NCBI RefSeq assembly: GCF_950295315.1
Contig: NC_080175.1
Location: forward strand, 61,980,487-62,044,486
DNA from: Erinaceus europaeus
Lineage: Eukaryota; Chordata; Mammalia; Eulipotyphla; Erinaceidae
Length of the DNA: 64,000 bases
Direction: 5' to 3'
Shown here piece by piece: positions 53,360 to 64,000 of this stretch. The notes under the pieces were generated by a model, which was not told the origin of the DNA, searched no databases, and saw only the letters and a program-made list of their open reading frames with translations. Each line of letters begins with the position of its first letter. Positions within the stretch are counted from its first letter, which is position 1. The position numbers and the translations under genes were made by a program.

Positions 53360-54082
53360 TTTTTAAGGCTCTAGAGATAACAACTATGGGCAGTCTAGTG
53401 CTTACACTACCCAACATTGGTTTCATTTGAGGGTCAAAGAGGAAATGAAGGTAGAAGCCACAGTCAGTGACCAGGCTGTCTGTTATATACATATGTTACT
53501 TAGGCCTGGTGAATTAACAAAAAATGTAATAGCCCAAACTATCAGATCAGTTATTGTATCTAAGAAAAAAAAAAGTAGTTTGGTGACTGAAATGGAGGAG
53601 CTGTCATCTTTGAGAAGGTGAGAAAAAACTCCTCTAAAATACTAATGCTGACTTTCATAAGCTAAAACTAAGAAAATATTTCCCCCAGGTTTCAGGATTG
53701 TGATCAAATCACAGAGCCAAGAAGCAGTTTCATGGAGTTTGTGATTCCCTCTAGAGGAGCAAGGCTAATATACACAAGGACAGAAATCTTCTCTCCTAGG
53801 TAGCCTGTAAAAATTAGACTTCAAGTTAAGTCAACTTCTCATTGGTGCAATAATAAGCAAACTAGGTAGAGAGTCAGGTAGTGATTGGCTGATTTTCAAT
53901 CTTGGTCTGTACACTGGTGGTCTAACAGCTTGATTTGTGTTTCTTTCCCTGTGAAGACACTCACAAGCCTAGACAAACTTGAGGCTTCGACCTCTATAGC
54001 CTCCAGATTCAAATAAGTTGATTCCACTCTATGTATTTCTCTTTAAGATATAATTATTGGCATGCATATTTATGTATCTCAA

Positions 54083-54117
<35 letters not shown>

Positions 54118-54860
54118 CTTTACCTTAATATTCACATTCCGTTAAATTTGTACTGGGAACAAGTACCAAAACAAATCTAAACAGACAAATATCAATTCAC
54201 AAAACTCAAGTACTTAGGATTTATGTCCAGTTAACCTGTGAAATTTTGGATGAAAATACTCCAAGTATTTTTTGTTTGTTCCTGGAAAAGTACTTTTCTA
54301 GTATTATATATTTTATATTGAAAATGGATAAAATTAGAAATGTGTAGTTTTTCACCTGCATGTTCCTTGAAACCTTGTCTTTTTCTTACTCTATTTACTA
54401 GGCAATACACAAGCATACAAAAATATTTTTTTTAATGGATGAAAAACACTCCATCAAAATTATTCAAGTTTTATTTCATGCAGCTACAGAAAAGACTTAA
54501 ATATGTTACCACATATAGTATAAGCAATAATAATAGGTAATTATTTGTTTTATAAGGTGATTTATCAGATTTAAACTATCTGATTCAGAGAACAATTATA
54601 AATTGTAGAAGATGTTTGAAAAAATTCAAATCTCAGGAATTCTTTCCAGGCCATTGATGTATAATGAAAATCTGTCTGGTGTTCCTCTTTAGGTTCAGAA
54701 TGTAGAAATCCTCAAAGTGTTGAATACCTTGTAGTGTTTTTTAAAATTAATTAAGAACTTCTTAACCCCACATCTACAGTATTTTTCTGTATCATTTCCC
54801 CAGAAAGAGTATTTTAGTATAGTGTTATAAGTTTAAATTGCTTCTTAATATATTTATTTT
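53360..54860. other. No recognised feature
   Basis: AT-rich DNA with an (AT)n run at 54087-54114. The small frames at 53427-53621 and 54231-54416 have no supporting evidence. Confidence 0.5.
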
Positions 54861-54861
54861 G

Positions 54862-54988
54862 TTTATCATTTTATGAGAGCACTACTCATCTCTGGCTTAT
54901 GGTGGTTCTAGGGATTGAATGTGAGATATCAGATACTCAGGCATGAAAGTCCTTTTGCAAAATGTTTATGCTATCTCCCCAATTGACT
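54862..54988 (-). mobile_element. Old SINE, family 4
   Basis: On plus: GAGAGCACTACTCATCTCTGG, TATGGTGGTTCTAGGGATTGAA, CTCAGGCATGAAAGTCC and TATGCTATCTCCCC. Confidence 0.72.
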
Positions 54989-55850
54989 CCTTAAATGTTC
55001 AACTGAATTGTTCTCTGTTTTTAGAAAACCATGTTTTAATATTGTTCTTGGATCCGGGGGTAACTTATGTTCATTCAGTTAAAATGTATTCATAACCCAA
55101 CCTAACATTGTGAGCTGTATTGTTATCTGCAAGAAAACAAAAGTATAGTACTTTACAACGCTAGTCCACTGTATACTTTTTTCTCCTTTATTCCAATGTT
55201 TTGACTCTCCCCTACATATTAAAATGGAAAAAGTGAATATCTCCATATGTTTTCTCCTTCTATGGAAGGAAGTTTGTGGTTTTTTAAAATAATTAATAAA
55301 TGAGTACATAGTCTAGGTTTTTTTGTTGAAATTATCTGTCATTGAATACTTGTAGTTGTCCTACTAAAAGATTTTTCATGAAGTTATATTATGTTGGATT
55401 TTAATCAAGTGTCTCTCTTTGTATTATGTTAAATGTTTGATTTTGTTTCAATATTTTAATCAAAATTGATTACTTGTGGCGTTGTTAACCTTTTAAAGAG
55501 GGGCTAGGAAAATTAATCATTTTTCTGATTTTCAGAAGATTGGAATTACTTCCTTTTGTAAATAATTGTTATAATTAACTAGTGGAGACATTTGGTTCAG
55601 AGTTTTCTTGAAGGAACATTTAAATAACAAATTTAATTAATTAACTAACAGATGCATCGTTTTAAAATTTTATATGACATTTCTTAATCTTATTACATTT
55701 TATTTTGGAAGATTTGTTTATTTTTGCTAAATTACATAATCCTCCTGTTCAAAGTTGTTCATAATAACCTTTTATTATTTACATTTTGTAGTGCATATTT
55801 ATTCTCCATTTCCTAGTTTCCTGTTATTCTATTTTGCCTTTTTTTCTGCT
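54989..55850. other. No recognised feature, T-rich DNA
   Basis: AT-rich and T-rich sequence, possibly a very old L1 on the minus strand but below what I can support. Confidence 0.45.
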
Positions 55851-55863
55851 GATATTCTTTTTT

Positions 55864-56181
55864 AAATGTTTTTCTTTTTATTTATCTATTTTCCCTTTTG
55901 TTGCCCTTGTTTTTTTATTGTCGTAGTTATTATTGTTGTAGTTATTGATGTCGTTGTTGTTAGATAGGACAGAGAGAAATCAAGAGAGGAGGTGAAGACA
56001 GAGAGGGGGAGAGAAAGACAGACGCCTGCAGACCTGCTTCACTGCCTGTGAGGCAAAGACTCCCTTCAGGTGGGATCTGATTGGGGGTGGGGGGTGGGGG
56101 GGTCGAATTAGGATCCTTAAGCTGGTCCTTGTGCTTCCTGCCACGTGCGCTTAACCCGCTGCACTACCACTTGACTCCCTA
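55864..56181 (-). mobile_element. tRNA-derived SINE, family 1
   Basis: In reverse: GGGAGTCAAGTGGTAGTGCAG, GGATCCTAATTCGACCC with a G/C-run insert in the B-box flank, CT-rich run and a (CAATAA)n tail. The duplication ATATTCTTTTTT flanks it at 55852-55863 and 56182-56193. Confidence 0.9.
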
Positions 56182-56183
56182 AT

Positions 56184-56905
56184 ATTCTTTTTTTTTAATT
56201 GGCTTAAGAATAATCAACAATACCATAGGACAAGAGGAGTAGAATTCCATATAATTCCCACCACCAGAGTTGCAATACCAAATCCCATCCCCTCCACTGG
56301 AAGTTTTCCTGTTCTTTATCCCTCTCGAAGTATGGACTCAGAATAATTGTGGGATGCAGAATGTGGAAGGTCTGGCTTCTGTAATTACTTCTTTGCAGGA
56401 CATGGGCTTTGACAGGTTGATCCATACCCCCAACCTGATTCTTTCTTACCCTAGTGGGGGAGGACTCTGGAGAGGTGGGGTTCTAGGACACACTGGAATC
56501 TCATCTGCTATATCCTTACCCTTTAAACAAATGTTATTGCTGGGGCTCAGTGCCTGCTCCTGAAGGCAGTTTTTCACATTTTGTCGTCCTTGTTATTGTT
56601 ATAGCAGTTGTTGGGTAGGACACAGAAAAACCGAGAGAGGAGGGGAAGACAGAGAGGGGAGAGAGAGACACCTGTAAACCTGCTTCACAGCCCATGAAGC
56701 CACTCCCCTGCAGGTGGGGAGCCAAGGGCTCAAACTGGGATCCTTACTCCAGTCCCTGCACTTAGCACTGCGTGTGCTTAACCCACTATACTACAACCCC
56801 CTAACCAATTGTTCTTTTTTTGTAACTGAATGCTTTTTAGCCACCAAGTTGCAGATGTTACTATGACACCAACCTGACTTCCCTGGAGAGATGACCTCAG
56901 TCAAA
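56184..56905 (-). mobile_element. L1 3' UTR end, possibly inverted, with a SINE at the junction
   Basis: 56190-56515 is the reverse complement of the L1 3' terminus. After the SINE at 56520-56812 the piece 56830-56905 (GCCACCAAGTTGCAGATG, CCTGGAGAGATGACCTCA) is in plus orientation and supplies the L1 sequence just upstream of where the first part stops. This looks like a third twin-priming inversion, but no target duplication was found. Confidence 0.6.
56520..56812 (-). mobile_element. tRNA-derived SINE, family 1
   Basis: In reverse: GGGGGTTGTAGTATAGTGGG, GGATCCCAGTTTGAGCCC, CACCTGCAGGGGAGTGGCTTC, CT-rich run and the extra module (reverse of GCTGGGGCTCAGTGCCTG). Confidence 0.9.
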
Positions 56906-57850
56906 TTATACTTTTGTGGAGTAAGGGATCTGTTAGAGGTCTAGGTCCATCATATTTGTGTGGGACTCCAAGAATTCCCTAACTAGGGCCCCAGATGATG
57001 AGGTGGTATGTTATTGACTAATAGAACCATTATTAAGTGGACTAGTCTCTTGCCCTTATCCAAGTTTTGTAGTCCTCTCTTTATCTGATGACCTTAGACA
57101 TTCTCCCAATTGCTTAAGCATTGAGTGTCATTTGTTGAATCCAACTAAAATTTGGTTTTTGGGGTCTGCCTTTGGGCCTTTCTGCTAGGCTGTGCAGCTA
57201 ACTTGATCTTAGTCCAATTTATTAGAGAATTTGTGATGCATTCTTTAGGCATTTCAACTACTAGTGAGCACTTTAATACTTCTTCTTCTTCTAGCGTTTG
57301 CCCTTCCGTAGCTAGTCAACAGCCTCAGGTTGAAAGCTGTCAGGAGCTGCTTGTTGCTGGCTTTGAAAGTGACTGGGATCCATGTGGATTCAGTCGGCTA
57401 GGAAGGATCGTCAGTTTCCCCAATGAATGGGTACTCACGGGATGCACCACGAGAAGGTCGATCCAATGCGTCCCACTTTAATACTGAGTTATATAATTTC
57501 CCTTTGCTTATTGATACATATACATCTGTACCCAGTAACATAAACCCTAGCCTATATCTGGTATCTGTTTCTTAGATAAATGATGTGGATGTAGGTAGTC
57601 CCATGTGTTAGGAAAAGATCTCACCATATTTGAAGAGTTGTGCGGCTTAGTATCTCCAGTTACAGTCTACAGTAAGAATTCAGTAGCAGCATGATGTGGG
57701 GTGGCAGCACCAGAAGCAGTTTGGTTGAAGTCGACAGAAGTGGTATGGCAGTAGAGAATCATAGAGACAATTATAAAGAAGTATGGGCATAATCCTAGTG
57801 GTACCAAGACTAGAATAAATTGGGATCTTAAAGAGAATACAAAGGTTTTT
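56906..57850 (-). mobile_element. Older L1 3' UTR, upstream part
   Basis: 56920-57100 matches 62860-63030 block by block (GAGGTCTAGGTCCATCAT, GGGCCCCAGATGATGAGGTGG, TGCCCTTATCCAAGTTTTGTAGTCC). 57100-57850 is assigned only by continuity. It contains a CpG-bearing stretch at 57290-57470 covered by a 109-codon frame (57152-57481) with no recognised domain. Confidence 0.6.
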
Positions 57851-57934
57851 CTTGTAGTCTTAAAAATAGTTTATAATATCAATTATTTATTATTATAACC
57901 TGATTAGTTGGAGGGTTTTTATTATTTTTCTTGT

Positions 57935-58465
57935 TTTTTAATTTTTACTTACAGAAAGGAAACACTGACAAAAAACATAGGGTAAGAGGGGTACAATTCC
58001 ACACAATTCCCACCACCAGAACTCCATAGCCCATCCCCTCCCATTATACCTTTCCTACTCTTTATCCCTGTGGGAGTATGGACCCAGGGTCATTATGGGG
58101 TGCACAAGGTGGAAGGTCTGGCTTCTGTAATTGCTTCCCCACTAAACATGGGCATTGACAGGTCAATCCATACTCCCAGCATGTCTCTCTCTTTCCTTAG
58201 TGGGGCGGTGTTCTGGGAAAGCAGGGCTCCAGGATACATTGTTGGGGTCCTCTGTCCAGGGAAGTCCAGTTGGCATCATGTTAGCATCTGGAACCTGGTG
58301 ACTGAAAAAAGAGTTAACATATAAAGTCAAAGAAACTGTTGACTAATCATGAACCTAATGGCTGGAATAGTTCCGATGAAGAGTTGGGGGGGGTCCTCCA
58401 TTTTATAGATAGTTAGTAGTCCTATTTTAATTATATTCCAAAAAGCCCATAACTATATTAGTTTG
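57935..58465 (-). mobile_element. L1 3' UTR end
   Basis: On plus: AGAAAGGAAACACTGACAAAAAAC, GGGGTACAATTCCACACAATTCC, GGGAGTATGGACCCAGGGTC, GGGCATTGACAGGTCAATCC, CATCTGGAACCTGGTGACTG, which is the reverse of the L1 3' end. It is intermediate in age. Confidence 0.88.
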
Positions 58466-58469
58466 GATT

Positions 58470-58990
58470 AATCCTTTAACCATAATGTAGTTTCCTTCTC
58501 TGTCTCTGTCCTTCTCTGATTACTTTCTTTGCCTCAAAGTCTGTTTTATCAGAAAACAAAATAGATGTTCCTGCCCTTTTTGTGAGTTATTAGCTTGGAA
58601 CATCTTACTCCAGTCTCTTATATTCAGTTTCCACTTGTCTTTTATTTGGATATGTGTTTCCTGAAAACATATAATGGATGGATCCTGTTCTTTAATCCAT
58701 TTTCCCACTCTGAGTCTTTTGACAGATGAATTTAGGCCATTCACACTTAAGGTGATTGTTGGTGTATGTGGTTTACTTATGTCTACTCTGATTTTTGTTT
58801 TGAGTATATTTTAAATTGTTGAACCTTTGCCCATTTGTTTCTATGTGACCTTTAGTGTGGATGAGTTTCTGTAGTGAATTTCTCACTGATTTTTCTTGTG
58901 CTTTCTGTAAATATCTAGTCCCTATTTTGTTTTGTGGTTATCATGTGTACAATAAATAGCATTGTGTATCTAGAAAAGGCTTTTTTAAAT
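58470..58990 (-). pseudogene. L1 ORF2 N-terminal (endonuclease) fragment
   Basis: In reverse, 58520-58800 encodes the start of L1 ORF2p, the apurinic-type endonuclease that nicks the target site. The recognisable order is LSVNGLNSS, K(R)LRVGKWIKEQDPSIICFQETHI with the metal-binding Glu of QETH, and W.KMF.AN. Stops and a frame change follow. Upstream sequence to 58990 is AT-rich and unassigned. Together with 57935-58465 it could be one L1 lacking its whole middle, or two insertions. Confidence 0.82.
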
Positions 58991-58999
58991 AAAAAAAAA

Positions 59000-59211
59000 A
59001 TAAAAGGCTTTTAAAAATATTTATTTATTTTCCCTTTTTTTGCCCTTATTGCTTTTAATTGTTGTTGTAGTTATAATTGTTATTATTGATGTCATCGTCA
59101 TTGTTGGATAGGGCAGAGAGAAATGGAGAAAGGAGGGGGAGACAGAGACGGGGAGAGAAAGATAGACATCTGCAGACCTGCTTCACCACCTGTGAAGTGA
59201 CCCTTCTGGAG
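59000..59211 (-). mobile_element. tRNA-derived SINE, family 1, truncated at the head
   Basis: In reverse it runs from GGGTCACTTCACAGGTGGTGAAG through the CT-rich run and (CAATAA)n to the AAATAAATATTT tail. The tRNA-like head is missing and is replaced at 59212 by unrelated sequence. Confidence 0.85.
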
Positions 59212-59362
59212 TCCACCCCCAAATAAAACAAGTGTTTGTACCAGAATACTCCCCGGTGTCTCCTTTCTGTATCGCTGAGCCCTTGAGCTAGCGAGGGAGA
59301 ATTGGTGACTTGCCTTCTGGCTGGAGCCACCCCACGTGAGCCCCAGCAAAAATACATAGAGT
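59212..59362. other. Orphan segment with LTR-like end
   Basis: About 150 bp of GC-richer sequence joins a headless SINE to an L1 tail. It contains AATAAAACAAG followed by GTGTCTCCTTTC, as in the R-U5 part of an LTR, and CCACCCCACGTGAGCC. It does not match the LTRs of copies A and B. Confidence 0.35.
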
Positions 59363-59702
59363 AAAATCCCTGGATTGAAGACCCCACCAATGTGTCCTGG
59401 AGCTCAGCTTCCCCAGAGTCACACCCTACTAGGGAAAGAGAGAGGCAGACTGGGGGTATGGACCAACCAGTCAATGCCCATGTTCAGCGGGGAAGCAATT
59501 ACAGAAGCCAGACCTTCTACCTTCTGCAACCCTCAACGACCCTGGGTCCATGCTCCCAGAGGGATAGAGAATGGGAAAGCTACCATGGGAGGGGGTGGGT
59601 TATGGGGATTGGGTGTTGGGAATTGTGTGGAGTTGTACCCCTCCTACCTTATGCTTTTGTTCACTAATCCTTTCTTAAATAAAAAATTAAAAAAAAAAAA
59701 AA
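59363..59702 (+). mobile_element. Young L1 3' terminus
   Basis: It runs from TCCCTGGATTGAAGACCCCACC through GGAAAGAGAGAGGCAGACTGG to TTTCTTAAATAAAAAATT plus poly(A). It is nearly identical to the end of 48120-49306. Confidence 0.93.
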
Positions 59703-59803
59703 GAACTTAGGTTTTGTCCTGTAAAAACTATTAAATTCTTCCCCAAATTCCTGTTCTTTGAAGGAAAGAAGTTAAATAATTCTACCCAGTGCACTTTATA
59801 TAA

Positions 59804-59855
59804 GACATATATATATATATATATGTAGATATACATATATATATATATATATATG
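59804..59855. repeat. (TA)n microsatellite with internal dyad
   Basis: Two TA runs separated by GTAGATATAC; the unit is close to an inverted repeat. Confidence 0.9.
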
Positions 59856-59859
59856 CAGT

Positions 59860-60760
59860 GCATTTTATAATTGTAGTTATCAGGAAATTCAGTGTTCAAT
59901 ACCCAGTATCTATGACACAAAAATAACTTAATGTCAACAAAATATGTGAATTTCTGGAATGATCACTGTAATTATAATGACATTTTCTGGAATTAGAATA
60001 TAAGTTTACCAGGAACTTGAAGGAATGTTGGCTTGATAGTAAGCCTCAGAAACTTGTGAAGTCAGAGATTATGAGATAATTCTGTCTATAAATATGTTAA
60101 GTCCAGGAATTCATCTTTAAGTAGAAGGTGTTAAACTGTCTGAACATGTAGCCAAGTAAATATTCACTGACATATTTTTTAATATGGAAAAATGTTTCAC
60201 ATTGGAAGCTATTCTGTAGATTCAAAGATCTCCAGAATATAAGAAATTTTTTTTGTGAGTTCATGCTAGTTCTGAGATTTGCTCTGATTGAATAAAACCA
60301 AGTAGCAATATTTTTAAATATCAAGGCTCACTTTTCCAGTAAGAAACAACAACAAAAAGATGCAACCAACTCATAGCTTACATGTAAGGCAGAGCACCGT
60401 GATTAAAAAGAGTTTACAAAACAATTAAGATGTCTAAACAGAAAGTTAAAACTAGTGGGGATTTTTGTGTTTGAACCCTCAGGGTAAAAGTATTTATTTC
60501 TAATGCAATGTAATTAAAATTAGATGTTTTAACACTGATTACAAAAAAACCCTGCTATAATATGAAGTCTTTCAATTTTATTTCATGTAATTCATATTTA
60601 GATATGAAACACTAATTCAACAGAAATTCAATTGCTTACACAGGGGTTTCAATACATCTGTTTATGATTATCATACATGTTATTGGACATAACAACTATG
60701 TTATGGATCTATTTATGGCTTCCATACTTTTCACCTAAATGAAGCATTTTTTAATTAAAA
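59860..60760. other. No recognised feature
   Basis: AT-rich DNA; nothing supportable. Confidence 0.5.
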
Positions 60761-60764
60761 ATGC

Positions 60765-60922
60765 TTAAACTATATTTATTTGTTGAATAGAGACAGTCAG
60801 AAATCAAGAGGGAGGGGGCAAGATAGAGAGGGCAAGAGACAGAGAGACACCTGTAGCATTGCTCCATGCCTCACAAAGACTTCTCCCTGCAGGTGGGGAC
60901 CAGGGGCTCAAACTCGATGCAT
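60765..60922 (-). mobile_element. tRNA-derived SINE, family 2, truncated
   Basis: In reverse: GAGCCCCTGGTCCCCACCTGC, AGGGAGAAGTCTTTGTGAGG, GCTACAGGTGTCTCTCTG and a CTGACTGTCTCTATTCAACAAATAAATA end. The head is lost. Confidence 0.85.
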
Positions 60923-61039
60923 GTCCATACTCAACTTCAAGACATTTCTGTAGCAACAGACATATTCATTTGCTGATATCTTAAACTGTGTTGTGAATAA
61001 CACTAAAATATATGGGAAGAGCAATAAAAATGGCCTGTC

Positions 61040-61180
61040 AATGAGTAGAAAAATGAAGGGACTAAAGAGGTGGCTCAGTGAACACATGTGAATCTGTTTG
61101 TGTGAGTGTCTGGGTCAAATCATCATCCCATTACATGAGAGAGCAACAAGACAAAGCAAAAGAAGAGTCATGTATGTTGG
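61040..61180 (+). mobile_element. Decayed SINE
   Basis: GACTAAAGAGGTGGCTCAGTGAAC head and GTCTGGGTCAAATC B-box-like part. No clear tail. Confidence 0.45.
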
Positions 61181-61269
61181 AGAGGTGCTTTGGTCTCTTT
61201 CATAAGTATAATTTTGAAAATTTAGAGTACTACTCTGCAATTTAAAGGTATGGCACTGTATTTGTATTT

Positions 61270-61875
61270 GGTACAAAATGGATGGCATACTTTCCAGATA
61301 CCAAGTTGCAGATGCTATCAAGATTCCATCCTGACATCTCTGGGCAGAGGACCTCACCAATGTGTTCTGGGACCTTGCCTCTCCAGAGCTCTTCCCCACT
61401 AGGGAAAGATAGAAATAGGCTTGGGGCATGGATAGACCTGCCAATGAGCATGTCCAGAGGAGAATCAATTACAGAAGCCAGAACTCCTACCATCTGTACT
61501 CCAAAAACATCTGTGATCCATACTTTTAGTAGGGGAGAAGTAATAGGAGAAAGAGGATACGAGGACTCTGAACTTCAGTTCCATCATTACCCAGAGAGAG
61601 AGAAGGAAAAGGAGAGAGACCTTTGGATGTACTAATGGTGTCATAAGTGGTTTGCATGGGAAGAGAGGAAGGTACATGGAAGAAAAAGGGGGCAATTATG
61701 CACAGATATAGACAAATCCTTGTAGAGATGATAGTTAATCCATGTCTGCAACCTGGGGAGAACTGTGGTGGCTTGTAATGAAGGGATTGGGGATTCAAAA
61801 CTCTGGTTGTAGGAATGGTGTGAAATTATACGCCTGTTGACATGTAGTCTTGTAAGTCAACATTAAATCACTAAT
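61270..61875 (+). mobile_element. Older L1 3' UTR end
   Basis: TACCAAGTTGCAGATGC, GGCAGAGGACCTCACCAATGTG, GGGAAAGATAGAAATAGGC and GATCCATAC blocks in order, then an older 3' terminus (AATGGTGTGAAATTATACGCC, GTCAACATTAAATCACTAA). Confidence 0.82.
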
Positions 61876-63060
61876 TTTTTACATTTTTTTATTTATACAA
61901 ATTAAACACTAACAAAAACTATAGGATAAGAGGGGTACAACTCCACACAGTTCCCACTACCAGAACTACATATCCCATCCCCTCCCCTGATAGCTTTACT
62001 ATTCTTTATCCCTCTGGGAGTATGGACCAAGGGACATTATGGGGTGCAGAAGTTGGAAGGTCTGGCTTTTTAATTGCTTCCCCATTTAATATGGGTGTTG
62101 ACAGGTCAATCCATAGTCCCAGCCTGTCTCTCTTTCCTTAGTGAGGTGGGGCTCTGAGGAAGTGGGGTTCTCGGACACATTAGTGGGGTTGTCTGCCCAG
62201 GGAAGTCTGATTGGCATCATGGTAGCATCTGGAACCTGGGGGCTGAAAGAAGAGTTAACATATAAAGCCAAAAAAATTGCTGACTAAATATGAACTTCAA
62301 GGCAAAAATATTGCAGATGAAGATTTGGGGGTCTCCGTTTTGAAGATAATTAATAAGCTTATTTTAATTATATCCCATAGGGCCCATGACTATACTAGTG
62401 TTTTTTTGTTTGTTTGTTCATTTGTTTTTCATGAGCCTGACATCTGATTTTCAGGTGGATCCAAGTTATTGTCTGGGAAGATAATGTCATGACTGGAAAG
62501 AGTATCAGAAAGCTGGATCAGGGAAGAGAGTAGCTCCCAAATTTGGGAAAAGTGTATAAATATTGTTGACTATAAACCCCTTTTATTTTATCTGATCTGG
62601 GGCCCATATTCAGCTTAGGAGCCTATGTGACCTCTACATCCCTGTAGATCTGAGCTCATATTCTTTGGTCATGAGCAGGAATATTCCAAGCTGATCCAAT
62701 TTCAGGACCCATCTTCCTCAGGTGGAAGATGGAGTATGCTGTCCAGCTTCCCTTTGGAGGATGGAACATTCTCTACCATTGTTGATCCAAGTTGAGGGCA
62801 TGGTCCTATGGGGGCCCACAAAGGGGTCTGTTTTGTTGTTTCTATTATAGATAACTGGTAACAATGAAAGAGGAATTTATTTGAGGTCTAAGCCCATCAT
62901 GTCTGTTTGGGAATCTGAGGACTCCCTGAATAAGGCCCCAGCTGATGGGGTGGCCTGATAGTGACTAAAGAATCATCATTAAAGTATCCCAGTCTCTTTC
63001 CCTTATTCAGCTTTTGTAGTCCTTACTTTTATAAGTGTTTGAAATGTTCACTCTCCTAAA
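61876..63060 (-). mobile_element. Older L1 3' UTR, long copy
   Basis: On plus it reads GGATAAGAGGGGTACAACTCC, GGGAGTATGGACCAAGGGAC, TCTGGAACCTGGGGGCTG, then the older upstream blocks (GAGAGTAGCTCCCA, GACCCATCTTCCTCAGGTGG, CTACCATTGTTGATCCAAG, GGGGGCCCACAAAGGGGTC). It is the reverse of 18905-19935. Confidence 0.85.
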
Positions 63061-63099
63061 CTCTTTTACCAGGGAGAACAGAAGCAACTGGTGGCATTA

Positions 63100-63722
63100 C
63101 TCTATAAGACACAGCTATATATAAATAATGTCAAAGGGCACAAATTATGGTGATATTTTATATGATACAGCAAATTCTAACAATAGGATTTTCAAAGTTA
63201 ACCCAATTGCCAAATAATTTTATTATAGCAATAACTACATATTGCCTTCTTAAACCCTAAGACAGCAGGAACCTCCTTCTTCCACTATAGAGCCTATATT
63301 TCTCACAGTCCTGGAACCTCTAGGGTGGGTCTTACTTTCCTGCATGCCTCTCTAAATTCATACCAAAGGATATTGCATCTCCTGATCCCAGCCTAACCAA
63401 TGCAACTAGTACCACCTGTTCATGCTTCACTTTTGACTGTGTCCAGAGATGTCAGGTGTGGAACGTCAACCCTTCAGCCTCATTGCTCAGGTGAGACCTT
63501 TCCTTTTATAGGATTCTCTAATTCCATTTCAGGTGGTCCGCTTCCTAACAAAGTGCCAAAACCTAGATATAGACTAGGTCCCATGAGATAGAGCATATGT
63601 TCACATGTATCCATAAATTAGGGCAAAATATATACCTGAAAGCAGAAGTGTACGGTAGTCTGAAGTGAGTCAATATATGCAGCAAGCAAGTAGAAAGACC
63701 AAATAAGACACCATAAAGTTCC
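63100..63722 (+). mobile_element. L1 3' UTR, first half
   Basis: ACAGCAAATTCTAACAATAGG, AACCCAATTGCCAAATAAT, GACTGTGTCCAGAGATGTCAGG, AAACCTAGATATAGAC and ACCTGAAAGCAGAAGTG in L1 order. With 61876-63060 this may be another 5'-inverted insertion. Confidence 0.8.
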
Positions 63723-63812
63723 TAATAAAATGTGGGTTTGGGATTTGAACCTAAGTCCTTGTGCATTGTAACATATGTACTCAACCAGATGTGTCACTGC
63801 ACAACCCTCCAG
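63723..63812 (-). mobile_element. SINE fragment, family 2
   Basis: In reverse: GTGACACATCTGGTTGAGTAC, AATGCACAAGGACTTAGGTTCAAATCC. Only the tRNA-like head remains. Confidence 0.65.
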
Positions 63813-64000
63813 TGAATTTTAAATCCACAACAACCCAATAATCTGAGGATGACCTGAAAATTTTCCAGAACCATAGTTGCATTTACTTACAAACTTGAAG
63901 AGCTCCAGTGATCATAGCTAGTGAGTATCTCTGGTTTTGAAAAGGAGGCAGTCTTGCAGTCAGTAATTTTAGTTCAGTGGTCTAAAGTTAATTTAATAAT
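63813..64000. other. No recognised feature
   Basis: Nothing supportable in the last 190 bases. Confidence 0.4.

Noticed and set aside
58520..58744. Host endonuclease-like gene
   Set aside because: The frame matches the start of L1 ORF2p and is broken; it is an L1 remnant.

Overview
This window is mammalian nuclear DNA, AT-rich, CpG-poor and gene-empty, and consists almost entirely of layers of retrotransposons. The repeat families look like those of an erinaceid insectivore, most likely a hedgehog such as Erinaceus. That assignment rests on recognising the abundant tRNA-derived SINEs and a LINE-1 lineage with a very long 3' UTR from memory; no search was run. I found no host exon, tRNA or rRNA gene and no CRISPR-like array. 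The long open frames are fragments of retroviral gag/pol, of L1 ORF2, or chance frames in SINE and L1 3' UTR sequence.

Region by region. Positions 1-4985 hold the edge of an endogenous retrovirus (ERV), a SINE, a 5'-inverted L1 with its target duplication, and two old L1 tails. Positions 6133-12510 are ERV copy A on the plus strand, complete with both LTRs and a 6-bp target duplication. Positions 12.5-21 kb hold SINEs, old L1 pieces and about 4 kb without recognised repeats (14.9-18.9 kb, one SINE inside). Positions 20997-28769 are ERV copy B of the same family, on the minus strand. From 29 kb to the end the window alternates between SINEs of four families, at least a dozen L1 3' UTR copies in both orientations, microsatellites, and stretches without recognisable content.

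The two ERVs are the main content. They are betaretrovirus-like (class II): tRNA-Lys-type primer binding site, gag with a major homology region and one CCHC knuckle, protease, reverse transcriptase, RNase H and integrase, and only the tail of an envelope transmembrane subunit. Both are dead. Each has its own target duplication, so each was inserted separately. Yet both carry the same two SINEs at the same internal sites with the same SINE target duplications, and the same frame break in reverse transcriptase. The simplest reading is a defective, SINE-carrying provirus lineage copied more than once using proteins supplied in trans. Both copies also share an integrase-like duplication, an embedded second polypurine-tract/LTR-start-like sequence and two small open frames before the 3' LTR, which together suggest a recombinant origin.

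The L1 copies share a 3' UTR of about 1.3 kb. Two of them (658-3636 and 51994-53347) are clear twin-priming inversions with target duplications that can be read directly.
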